Part shown: in pieces, positions 1 through 10,200 of the stretch
Position numbering within the stretch: the first letter of the stretch is position 1
Layout: every line of letters begins with the position of its first letter
Assembly: GCA_945643635.1 (NCBI GenBank)
Contig: CALZFC010000101.1
Span: 836,501 to 900,500, forward strand
DNA length: 64,000 nt
Source of the DNA: Allodiplogaster sudhausi
Lineage: Eukaryota; Nematoda; Chromadorea; Rhabditida; Diplogasteridae
Reading direction: 5' to 3'
The notes under the pieces: generated by a model
Seen by the model: the letters and a program-made list of their open reading frames with translations, nothing else
What the model was told of the DNA's origin: nothing
The model's database searches: none
Translations under genes and position numbers: made by a program

Positions 1-1088
1 TCCTTCAGGAATGCCTTTCTCTCTGTCTCAGAGATAATCGGCTGTTTCCTTACTAGAGGAGGTGGAGGATACAACAAGGCAGCATCTTCTTCTTCTTCGC
101 TGACGACTGGCGGCTGCTTTTCTGGTGGCGGGAACAGTTGAGAGGGATCTTCTTCTTCTTCTGGATCACTCTCGTGTGCCGAACGTGAAGAGGCGATGCT
201 GCTGCCATCTTCTTGTGATGCAGCGTCTTCATCTTCTTCTTCTTCATTGCCGCCGTCGTTGCTCAGCTCTCCCTCTTCCTTGTCTTCGTCTCTTTCTCTT
301 CTTGTCATCTTGACAGTGCCCGCCCGAGATTCTTCGCCGCTTCCCTTCTGGTATTCGAGCTGCTGCCGGCGCGCTGCTCTTGCAGCACGGGCCGCTGCTG
401 CCTCTTCCTTGTCTGGGAAGCGCTCGGGAGACCGGTCAGGAAGCTTCTTCGCAGCTAGCCTGGTCTTGGTTCTTCTCGGGAGGGGGCTCTTCTTCTTCCT
501 TCTTCTTTCATTCTTCTCGCTACCTTCGTCACTGCTCTGCGCCACGAGTGAGAACACGAGGTGGACGTCTCCACCTCGGTCTGCACCTCGGACTCGGGTA
601 CATCCATCTTGCGATGGGGGCGAAGTTCTTCCCTCTCTTCCACCTTTCGGTGGGCGTCCACATTCGAGTGGGAGAGAAGAACATCCATTTCATCCACCTT
701 TCGGTGGGCGTCCACATTCGAGTGGGGGAGAAGAACATCCATCTTTTCTTCCACCTTTCGGTGGGCGTCCACATTCGAGTGGGGGAGAAAAACATCCTTC
801 TTCTCTTCCACCTTTCGGTGGGCGTCCACATTCGAGTGGGGGAGAAGAACATCCTTCTTCTTCTTCTCGAGGCACTCGGGCCTCTTCCTCTGCTCGGGGC
901 ACTCGAGCCCGCTCTTCTCCTTGGGGCTCTCGGGCCCCTTCTTCTCGTCTCTTCTGGAGTCGGTTGTCTTCAGTGGGTACCGCTCGCCTGCCAGTTCGGC
1001 GCCCGGGCGTCGCTTGAGCCGACGCACCATGTTTCGGATTCCCTCTTCACTCGCGACCCTGTCCATTTCTTGGAAGAAGTAAAGAGTT
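1..1088 (-). CDS. Charged low-complexity protein, 5' part of gene, runs off the left edge
   Basis: Not recognised. Two exons are visible. Exon a is 602-1,088, entered at an acceptor reading tttccag, with the first in-frame Met in the context EMDRVASEEGIRNMVRRLKR. Exon b is 1-536 and stays open to the window edge. The donor after ...RKMD (gtaccc) and the acceptor gcgcag give a 65-nt intron and restore an open frame; without splicing the exon a frame stops at 455-457. The protein is Lys/Arg/Glu-rich. It has four 18-19 residue repeats (core DVLLPHSNVDAHRKVEEK), then Ala/Arg-rich helix-like sequence, acidic runs and PPP motifs (LFPPPEKQPPVV, LLYPPPLVRKQP). This composition suggests a nuclear or scaffold protein, but I assign no function. 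Further exons upstream of 1,088 are possible. Confidence 0.6.
640..864. repeat. In-frame coding minisatellite, 4 copies of 54-57 bp
   Basis: Copies start at 640, 694, 751 and 808, with periods 54, 57 and 57. All periods are multiples of three, so the minus-strand frame is kept and each copy encodes a DVLLPHSNVDAHRKVEEK-like block. The copies are nearly identical, with changes concentrated in the short linkers (EE, EEK, DEM). Confidence 0.9.
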
Positions 1089-1179
1089 CTGGAAATACGA
1101 ATGACTCGATGTTCTTGATAAGTCCCTTGACGGTAGAATCACAGAACAAACAACAATGGATTTATGCCCTTGGATAGCA

Positions 1180-2090
1180 AAAACAACGAAGAAGTGATTA
1201 CTCAATTAGTCTTCTTGACTGGAATCAACACATATACTTCTCAATTAATCAATACTCAGTAATAATGAAATGTCATGTGATGACTAAATGAAGCTTAAAT
1301 GCTAGAAGAGAAGAGCTAGAGAAGGAACTTGAGAAGAGAGGGAGTAATCAAGTAGAAAGAGGATGAAAGAGAGAGAGAGAAAGAGAAACGAAGAGTTTAA
1401 GGTGCGAAACCTTAACTAGAACGAATCTGAATTGGAGTGAGAGAAGAGAAAGGGAAGAGAAAGAGAATGAAAGAGATGGGGAGAAGAAAAGAAGGATACC
1501 ACTTTAGGCCTTGCGCCTCAGTAGTCGGAAGGGAAGAAGCTTGGGAAGGAGAAACGGGAGAGAGAAGAGAGAGAGTGTCGGCCACGTGGAAAACGTCCAA
1601 GCCCTGCAGCTCTAGGGAATCCCTTAATCACGGATGAAGGTTCCGCATGAAGTGGCGGGAGCCGAGAGCGCGCAAACCACAAGAATGGAAGGGAAATGAG
1701 ATGGAGTGGGAATCGATGGATAAAATGGACCTTAACTCGAAGTTAAGGTTAGAGTGGCTTTCGCCAGAGAAAAGAGAAGAAAGCAACGAAGGAAATATAT
1801 AATGAGGAATAATAATAAGCAGTAACTTCTAAACAGTAAGAAGTTATTAGGGGAAATAATGCGACAACATTAAATGAATAAAGGAGGAGAGAAAGAGAAA
1901 AAACCGCAGCACACACGGGAGGAAGAGGTGACAATGAATGCTACCAAGACAAGAAAGGACACGTTGACCAAACGCAACGCGGCCACATCAGCTTAACCGC
2001 AGCGCCTAGCAGTTTGACAACGGTGGAGACAACACTAAATAACTTATTGATACTGTAACACCATAAAGCAGTCATTTACAGCTATGCTGG
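1180..2090. other. No gene seen; GA-rich intergenic or intronic sequence
   Basis: Contains purine-rich stretches (about 1,315-1,400 and 1,430-1,600) and AT-rich sequence. Short open frames are present but lack convincing splice structure or family similarity. The right end, near 2,091, is the edge of the sequence shared with unit 2. Confidence 0.5.
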
Positions 2091-2242
2091 AAACATCAGG
2101 GATCATTTTGAATGATTTGTTAAAAGACTTTCAATCAGGCCAAAGTGACAGCCCATTGATAGAAATCTTCATTCTTAACTATTACATTTCCATATAAAAG
2201 GAACTATTGTATAGTATTTTAGCTTATATAAAAGCCTACCAC

Positions 2243-2772
2243 CGGCAAGCTTGGAGCGAAGTGCTTGTACTTTGACGAATACGACGCGACTCCGTCAATG
2301 GGAGTCAGTTCAGGATGCAGCTCGTGCAGGAACTGCAGGAAAAAGAAAAGGCATAAATAAGGTGCCTAATCTCAGAAAGGTATCACTCACACTTGAATAT
2401 TTGAATGAAAAAAAAACACTTGAATACAAGAGCAGGACTTGCGTGTTTCTCATAAAAATTTGGAAGTTTATATACAAAATAGGCGTAGTTCACCTTTGGT
2501 TCCGCCAATGTCTAATAATCTAGAATAAATGATAGTTGTTCAAAAATAATAAAAATTCCTCCACTGACACTTCTTCTGCCATCGCCGATACTGGGGAAGG
2601 CGTCAAGAAGGTGTCGCGGAAGGATGGAGTGGCCGGAGGGGCCGGCCTGCTGCTCTCGCTCGCTCTCTTTCTTGTTACTCTCCGCCTCTGCGCGCTCTCC
2701 CTCCGCCCGTCGCTTACGTTCACTGGGGAAGGAAACCATTCATACAACCTCTCTCTCCCTACTCCTCTCTCT

Positions 2773-2814
<42 letters not shown>

Positions 2815-3213
2815 CAGAAATGAGCCACCTCGATCTGCGGACAGCGAATCCAGCTCTCTTGCATGTGGCGTAGACTATGAACTGCTCCATAGAGACGCCC
2901 TCTCGAGCCATGATGTTGAAGCATTCCTGAATATTCTTTCCTTTCTTCTTCCCTATTTCTTCATCCAATCAGTCCTTTTGCTACGATAATTCTCTCATTT
3001 TCTCTCTCTCTGTCTCTCTCTCTCTGTCTCTCTCTGTCTCTCTCTCTCCTTCTTCATCCCTTTCCACTGTCTCCACACCTCCAATGCCATGGGCCGTCCA
3101 TTCTTGGCTCGAATGATGGCGAGTGCGGATTCAGCCAGGAAGATGGCTTCTTCTGGATGAAGCGAGAACGCGCCTCCGCTCAGCGGCTTTCCCATCATCG
3201 CAGCGTGCACTCC
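2243..3213 (-). CDS. tRNA-splicing endonuclease subunit Sen54-like, partial (unit 1)
   Basis: Sen54 is a structural subunit of the nuclear endonuclease that removes tRNA introns. Four exons fit with consistent phase: 3,079-3,213, 2,829-2,926, 2,569-2,722 and 2,243-2,332. Exon 1 has HPEEAIFLAESAL and ends at ...GRPMALE. Exon 2 continues ECFNIMAREG and has VYATCKRAGFAVRR, matching the Sen54 pattern 'LLPEEALYLVE...PLSLEEAY...YxVYxxLKRxGYxVxR'. Exon 3 is a charged Glu/Lys/Arg linker. Exon 4 has FLHELHPELTPIDG. Introns 1 and 2 carry long CT runs on the plus strand, GA on the coding strand. The first coding exon and the end beyond 2,243 were not found; the duplication edge at 2,091 may have removed the latter. 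The assignment rests on recalled family motifs. Confidence 0.68.
2764..2813. repeat. (CT)n microsatellite in an intron of the Sen54-like gene
   Basis: Almost pure CT run, shorter and interrupted in unit 2 (about 26,641-26,672). A second CT-rich tract lies in the preceding intron at about 2,999-3,050. Confidence 0.9.
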
Positions 3214-3219
3214 CTGCAA

Positions 3220-4380
3220 ATAAATACATTGAGATCTTGCTTTTCAAGAAGTCTATTTTACAAAGCTAATTCAAATAAAAAATACCATCGGTTTCTAACC
3301 GTTTTGAATAAACCACAAAACATAATTACTAACCAAATTGAGTGACGAGAACCTGTGCTCAGAGGTAGCATCGAATGTGATGAGAGCTGTACTATTCCTC
3401 AACACATTCAATTGTCAATACTCTCACCATTTCTGCTCGAACCCTCCAAATTAGAACTGACAAGTTTCTTATCCGAGAGATGTCTGCCAGAGGCTGCGGT
3501 GATCTCTCCCCTCCTTCATTTTCCCATTCACCCATAGTTCCTAGTAAGTAAGAAACTTCCTTCTCTCCTTATCACATAACTCCCAAGCTGTAAATATCAC
3601 AGCGCAGCTAGACAACAATCACAGACATTCCACGAGAAGATGTTAAATATATAGATTTATTACATCCTTCTTTACAAATATTACATCTTGCACAAGCCAT
3701 ATGACTAAAGCTAAATAGAAAAACGTATTACTCAGTGCGCAATATATTTTGTATTCTGAGAAATAAATAGTTTTTAAGGAGCAAAATGTAGCAAAAGCGA
3801 GAGGAAATCACAGCAGACAATGAGCTCATCAAAACATTCGATTCGTATTCGCACCAGATATTGATTGATCTTCAGAAAAAGAAAGGAAATAGGCGCTTGA
3901 TTGTCTGTTAAATTAGCAGCAAATTATATCGAAAGAGCGAAAGGAAGACTGGCTTGCCAATCCTTTTGTATAAAGGAAAGCAATCGGGGAGAATGTCGGA
4001 TGCAAAAGATAAGACAACTCAAGTGCGGACAGCATCATATTAACGGATTATAATGGAAACACCAACGACTAGCGTTTTCCACAACTCAAGTACCCTAGCG
4101 AAGAAAAGGACAAAGACAACCCATCAGGAAAGTAACCTCTTCAAGGAGAAAAAAAAGCACTCGTCTAGCACGTTTTTTCTTCACCGATTTCTTCTTTTTG
4201 TACAACACAAATCCGTGGAAAGGTTCAAGAGCTCAGAGCTTTTCCGCTTTTTCATTAATGGCATATGGAGGAGAGAGATAAGGAACGGAAAAGTTATGGC
4301 ACAAGGCAATGAGAGGGAAAGAAAGCGAGAGAGAGCATGAAGGAGAGAGAGGGAATAGAGAGAGGAAGGAAAGAGTCTTA
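3220..4380. other. No further gene recognised between Sen54-like and DENND4-like genes
   Basis: AT-rich sequence nearly identical to 27,070-28,228. It could hold the missing 5' exons of the Sen54-like gene. One candidate is on the minus strand near 3,350-3,420, but its phase does not fit exon 1, so I do not call it. Two small purine tracts lie at 4,310-4,375. Confidence 0.4.
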
Positions 4381-4890
4381 GCTAGAAGAGATCGAGTGGC
4401 AAGAAGACTTTCCTGCAAGCCCGCTGGGAAGGCCTCTGGGGGTGGTCCTGCTTGGGCATGACCTGGTAGATGCGAGGCGGTAGTTTGCACATCTCCTCGC
4501 GATACAGCGAGTCCAGATGGTCCCGCATCAAACTGTGGCCGAACTTGTCCAGAGCAGTGAACTGGAGATCCCTGAAGGAACAGGCATCTATATTATTTAG
4601 CTCTAAATTCGATTCGAAAAACCTAAAACAATATGAACAGTGAAGAATTTAGATAAAATTGTTGATTAAAAAACAGAATTAAAGGTTGAAACTGACCGAA
4701 ACATCGGTGGATGCCTTGCGAGAACAATACCAGAATCCGTTACCCGCCGATGTTCATTACACATCAACTGAAAATATCAAAATTCAGTCAAGGATAAAGG
4801 AAGGAGTTGTAAAATCGATTGTAATTGCCCGATGGAGGATGTTCGGCGAAAATTTATATTCCTTGCATCTTTACCAATATATTTCAGCAA

Positions 4891-4896
4891 AATCAA
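4891..4896. repeat. Target-site duplication, left copy (aatcaa)
   Basis: The six bases aatcaa occur here and at 8,961-8,966, flanking the LINE. In the four empty sites (near 25,584, 28,743, 51,900 and, inverted, 59,700) the same sequence reads continuously as aatcaagcataagtt. Confidence 0.92.
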
Positions 4897-4950
4897 TGAA
4901 TGAATGAATGAATTTATTACGGTATTAAAGTATTAATACACGTGATACCG
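4897..4950 (-). other. LINE 3' end: (TTCA)n tail and stem-loop
   Basis: The tail tgaatgaatgaatgaa (plus strand) is followed inward by CGGTAT (4,920-4,925) and ATACCG (4,945-4,950), a 6-bp perfect stem around a 19-nt loop that itself contains GTATTAATAC. L2/CR1-type reverse transcriptases are known to prime from short tail repeats and a 3' hairpin; that this hairpin serves that role is inference. Confidence 0.6.
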
Positions 4951-5062
4951 AATAATAAGAAGTATACCAACAAAAACACAATGGAAAGATAAATATATAC
5001 GGCCGAACACTTAGAACAAAAGCTTAAACAGAATAATGATAATAAAACTAATAAATGAAATG

Positions 5063-7858
5063 CTAAAAAGGGATGGAAGATGAGCCCTTGTGGTGGTTAT
5101 TGAAGGATATTGGGGCCCTAAGAAAGAAGGAGTGACTACGGCATTTGAGCTTGGACGCCGGGACATGGAGCTTGAACGAGAGACCTCGAGTTTTAGAGTG
5201 CTTGAAGACTAGATAGTGGGGGATCTTGCGGGACAAGGTAAGGCGGCCAAAAATTAATTTACGTACTAAATCTAGATCTCTATTTTCGCGCCTGACTTTA
5301 AGGGAAGGCAATTGGAGTCGGGAATTCCTAGCATGACTGTCTGGAAGGGAGTCAAAGGAATAACTAAAGCAACGGGTAAAAACGCGACGACTGAAATAAT
5401 TCTGAACCTTTTCAATTATCTTGATATCTTTAATCAAAAAAGGGGAATAAACACAAGTAGCGAATTCCATAATGGATCGAACGTAAATAACATATGCAGA
5501 TGTAAGGACTGATGGATTCTTAGATCGTAGAGCCCGAAGAAATTACAACTTAGACATAGCCTTGGTGGTAATTTGTTTACAATGCTCCGAAAAAGTTAGC
5601 TTTGTGTCAACAATTATTCCCAAATCACGGACCGACTCAGAGACTAAAATAGGGGTGCCATTAAGGAAATAAGGAACTCTAGGGTTCGAATTACCAATAT
5701 GGAGAACAGTGCACTTTGAAATAGCTAGCGGTAACTGCCACAAATCAGCCCAATTAGCGACAACATTAATGGCATTCTGAAGACAACTTCTATCCTCATT
5801 ACGTGAAAACGACTTATAAATTTTACCAGCAAAGCACTTAACAAAAACACCCGTCGGAGATAGTGAATGGGGTAGATCGGCTACGTATATTAAAAAGAGA
5901 AGAGGGCCACATACACTGCCCTGGGGAACGCCGCTAGAAACAGGCCGAGGGAGGGAGAGGGAGTTGCCAACTCGAACAGCAAACGTACGATTAGATAAAA
6001 AGGACTTAAACCAGGCCACAACTTTAGGAGGAAAACGAAAGTGTTCAAGCTTATAAATGAGCTTAGAATGAGATACTCTATCAAAAGCCTTAGCATGGTC
6101 AAAATAAATAACGTCAGGAGTGCGAGAATTAGAAAGAGATCTTGTCCAGTACTCAACCGCATCAAGCATCTGCAAATCAATGGATCTACCAGGCCTAAAC
6201 CCGTACTGCTCGTCAGGGAGGATGTTGGTCTTTTCGCACCACTTGTAGAGGGATCGACATAAAATACGCTCAAATACACGAGAAAAGAAACATGTAATGC
6301 TTACAGGTCTATAGTTGGAAGGATCAGAAAAGGGCGGTTTCTTTCGAATTGGAACAACAATGGATTGCTTCCAGAGAGAGGGGACAACAGCGTGACAATA
6401 AGAATAATTAAACAAATACTCGAGGCATTCACTAATGGGGAGAGCAAGTTGTTTAATGAAATGCAAATTAATATGATCAGGTTCTTTGCAAGAAGAATTC
6501 TTCCATCTCTCAATAACACTGCAAATTTCATGACGTGGAAAAAGGAGGTCGAGTGGTGGGACATGGAGGGGACTCTTAACTAAAATGGGTGGTAGACTTG
6601 AATCATTTGGGACAAAGTGACTAGCAAATGTTGAAGCCAACAATTCGGCCTTTGCCAGATCATCAGAGTAGCAATTACCGGTTTGATCAGTTAATATATC
6701 TACTCCTCTTATAGAGTCAGAAGTTCTATTACGAATATATCTGAAAAAGTTTCTGATATTCTTGGACTCAATTATATTCTTCTCTACATTTCTAGCATAC
6801 TTATTAACAGCTGCATTATAAATCTTATTAATATTCCTAAATACAATGCGCGACTCATCGGTATCTAGAAGAAGAGAGCGCTGCCAAGCCTTAAAGCGTT
6901 TAGATCGAAGCCTATGGATATGTTCAGGAAGCTTTTCCCCGTGTAAAGTGACCCGCTTATATGGAACAAAGCAATCTTCAACAAACTTCAGAGCTGACGT
7001 GATAATACAATACATGTTATCAATATCGATATGTCGATGCAAGAGGCTATTCAAACGTAAGCTAAAAAGAAACCGAATAGCAGCAGAATAGTCGACAGAA
7101 TGATAGTCTCTAACAAAAGTATAACCAGGGTACGCGAAATGTAAATTAATGTGAGCGGAAACAGAAAAGTGGTCAGAATTAGCGAAGGGAGGACCAACTG
7201 CAGCATCAGTTAACAACCCGGGCGAATTGGACAGTAGGAGATCAAGGGTGTGGCCATTGGATGTAGGGGATGGCGTGTGCATCGCAAGAAGAGAGGTCTG
7301 AATTAAATCTAGAAAAGCCTTAGATTGAGCGGAGGCAGTAAGATTGGGCGATCCAGAGTGCCAATCAATGTCAGGATAATTAAAATCACCTAGCACGATT
7401 GTTGGGTGCGCGCAGGTGGAGAGGTCTCTAATATGCTTGAGAAGATGGGAATTAGCTTCTGCCAAGGACGATGGGGGCCGTTAAACTAATATGATACGAA
7501 AGACTTCTTCATCTAAGAAAATATCAACAGAGAGTAGTTCGAATGCTGAGGGGTGTGAGATGCTGAAGATAATCTTAAAAGATAAACAAGTACTAATAAA
7601 GAGGGCTACGCCACCTCCTTTCCTTCTATGTCTGTCTCTACGCAATAGGCTATAATCAGATATTTTCTCAGCTAGCAAAAACGAGTCAGGAATATTGGAG
7701 TGTAGCCACGATTCGGTGAATGCTAATATGGGAACATTTTGGCTAAGTACAAAACTAAGTTCGGCCGTTTTATTGACTAATGATCTAGCATTGTATAATT
7801 CAATTCTACATTTTCTGTATTGCATCCTCCGATCATCTTCTCCTAGTTTTGCCAGAGA
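5063..7858 (-). pseudogene. LINE endonuclease-reverse transcriptase frame with disabling mutations
   Basis: The endonuclease starts around YNARSLVNK and has ESWLHSNIPDSF, KGGGVALF, VLGDFNYPDIDW and SDHFSV. The RT has SDPSNYRPVSIT, QYGFRPGRS, YFDHAKAFDRVSH and GVPQGSVCGPLLF. Lesions visible in an otherwise open frame: a TAA at about 7,478-7,480 in place of a Tyr codon (ILV*RPPS); a TAA at about 5,540-5,542 after KAMSKL; and CFAGKIYKSF where the related element has CFADDIKIFKSF, a two-codon loss that removes the catalytic Asp pair. The two stops leave the 640-codon open stretch 5,543-7,465. The copy should be catalytically dead. Confidence 0.88.
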
Positions 7859-8796
7859 GGAGCGTAGCGGTTGGGGTGAACGAAGTTGGCCGGAGTGGGA
7901 AGGAGAGGACGGCGAGTAGCGGGTCCTGACTGGCGAGAGTGCGAGGTGCGATCGGGCTGGCCTGGCTGTGAGAAGAACTGCGAAATGTCAGGTGGAGGGC
8001 GACGGGTCACTGGATTGATTCCCCTCTGTGCGAAAGTGAGGCTGGGGCGGATGTAGCACCTCTCAAAGCCAGGGAAGGAGCGGAGAAAGCGACGAGTAGC
8101 AAGTGCTCGCTGCTGTGACTCCGAGTTAGGCATCACGATCTTGACGAGGGGGATGCCGACCCTTGCCGGAAGGCGGTAGACTGCAACCGGAGCCACCGGG
8201 ATGCCGAGGTAATCGAGCATCTTCTCCACAGCAAAAGTGTCGGCCTTGACGGCCGCCATAGGGGAGGAGGAGGGAGACTGAAGGGGAAGGCCAGCGAGAA
8301 CCATGGAGCGGAGACGCTCTTTCCTGTCCTCTCGCTCTTCGGGTGTTTCCGCTGTGTAGTCCCAGCTGCTAGAGGCAGCAGTAGGGGGGGTTGGGAGGCG
8401 CGGCTGGCAGGGAAGTGGGGGTATTGACGGCAGAGGGAGAGGCCATGGGGACATCGTTGGAGGAAGGCAAAGGGGGAGAGGAGCGAGCGGAGACGACTTC
8501 GGCCAGCTGGGCACGAGTCTGCGCGAGCTGACCTGATAAGTCCGTGATCAGTCGCTGCTGCTCCTCGACCTTCGCAGCGAGTTCGGTATGGCCGTTGAGG
8601 AGCTGCTCGATTGAGTCGAAGAGAGTGTCAGTGTCCGCTTGGGGTGTGGCCGTTGAGTTGGAGGGACGTCAGTGTCCGCTTGGGGTGTGGCCGTTGAGTT
8701 GGGAGGATTCGACTCTTGCCGTTTGCGCTTGAGAGACGGCGGAGCATTCTGGAAAACTGAGCGAAGGCGAGCAGCCACAGAGGGGGAAGAAGTCAT
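7843..8796 (-). pseudogene. LINE ORF1-like N-terminal region, frameshifted
   Basis: From the N-terminus: a Ser/Pro-rich basic start (8,796-8,548), a coiled-coil-like stretch in another frame (about 8,600-8,510, ITDLSGQLAQTRAQLAEVV), then ERLRSMVLAGLPL and CYIRPSLTFAQRG (8,514-7,843). The last segment matches the related domain of the second LINE (RALVVFGLPPP; CAIRPSLTFAQRG), where it is fused in frame to the endonuclease. Here the frame stops at the LWQN end, one nucleotide out of phase with the endonuclease. A 41-bp tandem duplication (8,627-8,707) explains one frame change. Confidence 0.75.
8627..8707. repeat. 41-bp tandem duplication inside the LINE
   Basis: gtcagtgtccgcttggggtg starts at 8,627 and again at 8,668. 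The 41-bp period is not a multiple of three, so it breaks the ORF1-like frame. Confidence 0.9.
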
Positions 8797-8960
8797 CGTA
8801 ACTGTTTCTGTGCCCTAAGAAAGTAGAGATGTAACCCCGGGCACGAGGGTTGGAGCCAGAAAGTTGCTGGAGCTGCTGAAGATGGCAGGGAGCGAGAAAG
8901 GTAGCAGCCGGTCAGCAACGAGAAAGAGAGGCGAGTGATGAGAAAGAGAGGCGAGTGATG

Positions 8961-8966
8961 AATCAA
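8961..8966. repeat. Target-site duplication, right copy (aatcaa)
   Basis: Right partner of 4,891-4,896; followed by gcataagttatgcgcg as in the empty sites. Confidence 0.92.
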
Positions 8967-10050
8967 GCATAAGTTATGCGCGTATTATATCGATTTCGTA
9001 AAGGAAGAAAAGGAAGAAACCTTGATAGAATTGAAGATTTGGTTCTGGCTGATACAGCTGATGACATCTTCCCACACTTTTCTCGATCGGAGAGCCGCCT
9101 TGGCCGGGTCCACAAACTGCAATCGAAATATTCATTATCAACTAAATTTACAGGCGAGGTGAATTATACAATACCTACTTGCCTCACGATGTAATTCTTA
9201 TCTTTCTAAAAATGAGAATGAACTTAATATAAATTACCCTAGGGAATACATATTGTTCTTTTTTTAGTTGACGAACCGTGTTGTCCGGATTGGCAAAGTA
9301 GAGAGGGACGACGTCGGAGTGGAGATCGGGGCGGTCGAAGACACAGCGGATGAGGGTGTTAGGGCCGAGCCAGTCGAAGAGGTGCGAGGGCAGCCCGAGG
9401 CAACGCATGAACAACACCAGATTCTAGTAGATCGTGCAGTTACGAGAAGTCACCAGCGACGAATCCTGAGGCAAACTGTTGTTAAATGCCCACGAAATCT
9501 CACTTTTCGGTTCTGCTCATATTTTGTATTTATTCAACATATTAATGAAATGAAACTACACTAGAACGTATGTTCTCGGTCCATGTTACAAATGGGAATA
9601 CCTAGAAAGAAGAGCAGAATAGGAATCTAACCGTGAATGCGTGGAGATCCGTAGCCAGGAGAGATTCCAGCTCTTTCCTGAGTACGAGGGGACTGAGAAG
9701 GCGGAAGCACTTCTCTTCCACTGGTCGCGATAACAACTCTCGGTCCGCTTCGCTCAACTCGGCCTCCTTAATCAACTACTTCAGTTATAGCTTTAATAGG
9801 TCGAAATGAGATAAATCAACGTAGTTTTAGAGAGTTTGTTGCAAATAGCCGCTGACCTCTGCAGTGTCCTCCCTCTTTTTCTTGTGGATGACTCGGTACC
9901 AGCTGCGTCTTCCTTCGGCCGGAATCCACCGAGTTCGCACTCTCAGATCGGGCAGAAAGGAGCCACGCTCTCTCCGCGACGGAGTGCCCCCCGCTCCCTC
10001 GTCCAGGCCACACACAAAGCACTCTGCCAGCAGATTCTGATCGTCCACCT

Positions 10051-10200
10051 GAGAGAGAGAGAGAGAGAGAGAGAGAAGAGAGGGAAAGAGAGCGAGTGAG
10101 AGAGAGAGAGGGAAGAGAGGGAGAGACAGCGAGTGAGAGAGAGAGAGGGAGAGAGAGCGAGTGAGAGAGAGAGGGAAGAGAGGGAGAGAGAGCGAGTGAG
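10051..10200. repeat. (GA)n-rich tract in a DENND4 intron
   Basis: 150 bp of interrupted GA on the plus strand, CT on the coding strand, directly upstream of the exon encoding VDDQNLLAECFVCG. The same intron in unit 2 (29,828-29,970) has a different internal arrangement. It may serve as an extended polypyrimidine tract. Confidence 0.85.

Larger units (their letters stand above)
4897..8960 (-). mobile_element. CR1/L2-like LINE, defective, inserted in unit 1 only (4,064 bp)
   Basis: The element runs on the minus strand from a short duplicated 5' end (agaaagagaggcgagtgatg twice, about 8,920-8,960) to a 3' tail of four TTCA units. It encodes an ORF1-like region, an apurinic-type endonuclease and a reverse transcriptase. 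It is bounded by the 6-bp duplication aatcaa and is absent at the matching position in unit 2 (28,737-28,745), so it entered after the duplication or in one allele of it. It lies in an intron of the DENND4-like copy, in the same orientation as that gene. Confidence 0.93.

Noticed and set aside
5312..5512. Plus-strand frames antisense to the first LINE (also 6,041-6,262, 6,365-6,583 and 6,846-7,091)
   Set aside because: They are shadows of the minus-strand RT and endonuclease frames.
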